64,000 nucleotides of DNA from assembly GCA_002401885.1 (NCBI GenBank), contig NVUL01000002.1, positions 19,943-83,942 of the forward strand, written 5' to 3'. Positions within the stretch are counted from its first letter, which is position 1. Every line of letters begins with the position of its first letter. This stretch comes from SAR86 cluster bacterium (GTDB lineage: Bacteria; Pseudomonadota; Gammaproteobacteria; Pseudomonadales; Pseudohongiellaceae). The notes beneath the pieces were generated by a model. It was not told the DNA's origin and made no database searches. It was given only the letters and a program-made list of their open reading frames with translations. The translations under genes were made by a program, and so were the position numbers. Shown in pieces: positions 61,676 to 64,000 of the stretch.

Positions 61676-63451
61676 ATGACTACTGACCAAAGTGTTTTGC
61701 TGCTTATTCTCCTTGCCCTGTTAATCTTGTTAGTATGGGGGCGTTGGCGTTACGACATAGTCGCGCTCGGTGCACTATTTGCCGCTAGTATCTTTGGCCT
61801 GATACCACAAACCGAGATGTTCGCTGGATTTGGGAATCCGGCGACTGTTACGGTGATAATGGTGTTGATAGTAAGCTTTGGTTTGACGAAATCTGGAGCT
61901 GTCGAATTCATCGCAGATGCCATAGAGCCTATTTCCTCGAAGCCGTTTCTTCATATTGCGGTATTAACCTTTCTCGCCGCTTTTCTGTCGATGTTTATGA
62001 ATAATGTCGGTGCCTTGGCATTGTTGATGCCTATTGCAATTCAATCTACGAACAAGGCAGGCCGATCTCCGGCAACGGTTTTGATGCCGCTCTCATTTGG
62101 CTCGATCTTGGGAGGCTTGGTTACTCTAATTGGTACTCCGCCGAATATTTTGATCGCAAATTATCGGCAACAGATGACCGGCGAAGCCTTTACAATGTTT
62201 GACTATGCGCCGGTAGGTGGTGGCATAGCGATATGCGGCATTTTCTTCATGCTGTTTATCGGTTGGAAGTTGGTAAAGGTGCGAAAACAAACCACCGGCC
62301 TCGAACTTTTCGATGTAGAGAAATATTTGTTCGAATTAAAGGTTACGGAAGAATCGACTTTTTTCGAAAAAAAGGCTGGAGAGCTAAAAGACAGTCTTGC
62401 AGAACAAAAGCTGACACTGTTATCGATGGTTCATAGGCGAGAAAACATTCCTGTTGTTTATCGACGGCAGCTTATAGCAGCCAGCGATTTGCTAATGATC
62501 CAGGGTTCGCATGAGGATATTACTCAGTTCTCTAAGAAGCACAACTTACAAATGGTAGCAGCGGAGAATGCGCAGAGAGAGGTTCTGCACTCGGAAGATA
62601 TGGAGGCTGCTGAAGTTGTGGTCACTCCGAATTCGCCCATCGTGGGGAGGACGCCCAGCCAATTGAGGTTTAACCGAAAGTATGGGGTAAATCTATTGGC
62701 GGCGTCTCGGTCGGGTACGCCGCATAGGGAAAGGCTGCGGGACTTTAAATTTGCAGTAGGAGACGTGTTGCTACTGCACGGCGAAGTAGATGAAATTGAA
62801 GAGGCAATTATCAAGTTGGATTGCTACCCCCTTGCGAAGCGGGCGCTTGGCCTAGGCAGAAATACAAAGGCCATTCCCGCCATGCTCACTTTTATTCTCG
62901 CGATCGTGGCAGCTGCGAGTGGATTGATCACGATACAGCTCGCATTAGGATTGGCTACCGTTGTTATGGTTCTTTTAAATATAGTACCTGTTAGGGAATT
63001 TTATGATGGTGTGGATTGGGCTGTTGTCGTACTGCTTGGTGCGATGATTCCGCTCGGCACTGCATTGGAGACAACTGGCACCACGACTTTGTTAGTCAAT
63101 GGAATTCTTGCAGTTGCCGGCGATCTGTCTCCTGTATTTCTAATAGCCATGATACTGATCATTACGATGACGATTTCCGATGTTCTTAACAATGCGGCGA
63201 CGGCAATTCTCATGGCGCCGATTGCATACAATATCGCACTTGCCCTCAACCTCAACCCTGATGCCTTCTTGATGGCAGTGGCGGTAGGTGCATCATGCGC
63301 ATTTCTGACTCCTATAGGTCATCAGAACAACGCTTTGATAATGGGCCCGGGCGGTTACAAATTTGGTGACTATTGGCGAATGGGCTTGCCTTTGGAAATT
63401 GTTATCGTCATCGTCGCGCTGCCATTGCTACTAATGGCGTGGCCTCTGTAG
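61676..63451 (+). CDS. SLC13-type anion/dicarboxylate transporter with two RCK_C domains
   Basis: 591 residues. Helical half one (about 1-190) carries the SNT-like FMNNVGALALLMPIAI and LGGLVTLIGTPPNILIAN. Two TrkA-C (RCK_C) domains (about 205-285 and 310-370) follow. Helical half two (about 395-591) ends with SDVLNNAATAILMAPIAYNI and CAFLTPIGHQNNALIMGPGG. This is the DASS/CitT-like arrangement with inserted RCK_C domains, known for sulfate, citrate or related anions with Na+. It follows the FAH gene and may import its upstream substrate (inference). Confidence 0.92.
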   Translation: MTTDQSVLLLILLALLILLVWGRWRYDIVALGALFAASIFGLIPQTEMFAGFGNPATVTVIMVLIVSFGLTKSGAVEFIADAIEPISSKPFLHIAVLTFLAAFLSMFMNNVGALALLMPIAIQSTNKAGRSPATVLMPLSFGSILGGLVTLIGTPPNILIANYRQQMTGEAFTMFDYAPVGGGIAICGIFFMLFIGWKLVKVRKQTTGLELFDVEKYLFELKVTEESTFFEKKAGELKDSLAEQKLTLLSMVHRRENIPVVYRRQLIAASDLLMIQGSHEDITQFSKKHNLQMVAAENAQREVLHSEDMEAAEVVVTPNSPIVGRTPSQLRFNRKYGVNLLAASRSGTPHRERLRDFKFAVGDVLLLHGEVDEIEEAIIKLDCYPLAKRALGLGRNTKAIPAMLTFILAIVAAASGLITIQLALGLATVVMVLLNIVPVREFYDGVDWAVVVLLGAMIPLGTALETTGTTTLLVNGILAVAGDLSPVFLIAMILIITMTISDVLNNAATAILMAPIAYNIALALNLNPDAFLMAVAVGASCAFLTPIGHQNNALIMGPGGYKFGDYWRMGLPLEIVIVIVALPLLLMAWPL

Positions 63452-63530
63452 GCGAAGAGATCGGCATCAAGATTGCCAGTAACGTCAGAATGCTTTAACT
63501 TAGTGATTCACTTTTCCTCGAGAAATTTTT

Positions 63531-64000
63531 ATGCGTGTCAACTGGAAGACTTACAATTCAGGAAAATTTTTCGACGAGATCATTAGCTCTCCAGGATTTG
63601 CTCGCAAACCAGCACGCCGTCTAGCGAGTTATCTCGCCTCTCTCACCCATGGCGAGTTGTTAGAGAAGAAGCGCGCAGCCGATCTTGCAATCAAGACAAT
63701 GGGTATCTCCTTCACTGTTTACAGTGACGCCGGGAATATTGATCGTGAATGGCCATACGACATTATTCCCCGCATCATTGCCGAGAAGGAATGGGATCAA
63801 ACCAGTCTTGGTCTGCAACAACGCCTACGTGCACTGAATTGCTTTATCAACGATACCTACAACGATCAGAAAATTTTCAAGGACAAAGTAATTCCCAAGG
63901 AACTGGTCCTCGATTCGGTGAATTTCAGAAAGGAGTGCATGGGGATAAACCCGAAGTATGGCGTGTGGGCGCACATATGTGGAACGGATTTGATAAAGGG
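63531..64000 (+). CDS. Circularly permuted ATP-grasp protein (partial, C-terminus off window)
   Basis: 157 codons are visible from ATG 63531 to the right edge without a stop. FTVYSDAGNIDREWPYDIIP, the ISFTVY strand, LGLQQRLRALNCFINDTYND and FRKECMGINPKYGVWAHICG are typical of the circularly permuted ATP-grasp/DUF404-DUF407 family, usually encoded with an alpha-E domain protein and a transglutaminase. Those partners would lie to the right. Biochemical role unproven; peptide or amide ligation is presumed. Confidence 0.9.
   Translation, partial: MRVNWKTYNSGKFFDEIISSPGFARKPARRLASYLASLTHGELLEKKRAADLAIKTMGISFTVYSDAGNIDREWPYDIIPRIIAEKEWDQTSLGLQQRLRALNCFINDTYNDQKIFKDKVIPKELVLDSVNFRKECMGINPKYGVWAHICGTDLIK

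Noticed and set aside
1..64000. CRISPR arrays, rRNA operons, phage structural genes or integrases
   Set aside because: None found on either strand: no regularly spaced repeats with unique spacers and no recognisable phage or integrase proteins.

Overview
The window looks like a chromosomal segment of an aerobic, Gram-negative, probably marine gammaproteobacterium. The evidence is a TonB-dependent outer-membrane receptor, many Sec, Tat and lipoprotein signal peptides, PQQ dehydrogenases, periplasmic c-type cytochromes, a tannase/feruloyl-esterase-type hydrolase, RimO, MarC and Shine-Dalgarno-led genes. The lineage is an inference from gene content. No rRNA, intact tRNA or CRISPR array is visible.

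Region by region. 1-13.3 kb: the 5' part of a TonB receptor (the rest lies off the left edge), a structured leader RNA with terminator before a dienelactone-hydrolase-like gene, a NosR-like flavo/iron-sulfur membrane protein convergent with a PHM-like copper monooxygenase carrying a haem c domain, a possible small RNA, a D-amino-acid-oxidase-like flavoprotein, a PHB-depolymerase/LpqC-like esterase, a quinone oxidoreductase, a DUF3500 protein and a soluble PQQ sugar dehydrogenase. 13.3-23.3 kb: a 10-kb island holding a 2,783-residue membrane-anchored RHS/YD-repeat polymorphic toxin whose C-terminus looks like a zinc-dependent nucleic-acid deaminase, a decayed DUF2268-like protease gene and a tRNA-Phe scrap. 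The island is bracketed by 30-bp direct repeats that duplicate the 3' coding end of the adjacent acyl-CoA carboxyltransferase gene. 23.2-44.5 kb: mostly ordinary metabolic and housekeeping genes: carboxyltransferase; a small XRE-regulated operon with tandem operator-like palindromes upstream; tannase-family esterase; crotonase; M20 amidohydrolase; YHYH protein; beta-propeller; rimO; acyl-CoA ligase; two GNATs; DinB-like; MarC; Asp/Glu racemase; VanX-type dipeptidase; esterase.

44.5-46.75 kb is a graveyard of mobile DNA: a frameshifted REP-associated tyrosine transposase, two AT-rich orphan reading frames and an IS91-family transposase fragment followed by a repeat also found at the left end of the RHS island. 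46.8-49.1 kb holds a conserved lipoprotein pair, a diheme cytochrome and a parallel beta-helix protein. 49.3-56.4 kb holds the most intriguing system: a cupin gene divergent from a run encoding a diheme cytochrome c, a PQQ alcohol-dehydrogenase-like protein, a cytochrome c-copper monooxygenase of the PHM fold, an unknown secreted protein and a PAL-like NHL propeller. That is a bacterial counterpart of the two halves of peptidylglycine alpha-amidating monooxygenase next to a periplasmic redox chain. 56.4-64 kb: a small membrane protein, a frameshifted lipoprotein gene, rhodanese, a secreted VOC protein, aldo/keto reductase, a nuclease-fold protein lacking its catalytic His, an FAH-family hydrolase, an SLC13-type transporter and the start of a circularly permuted ATP-grasp gene.

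Working together: the recurring theme is periplasmic oxidation (PQQ enzymes, copper monooxygenases, c-type haems) plus ester, amide and dienoyl/acyl-CoA breakdown, which fits use of diverse dissolved organic matter. That overall role is inferred.
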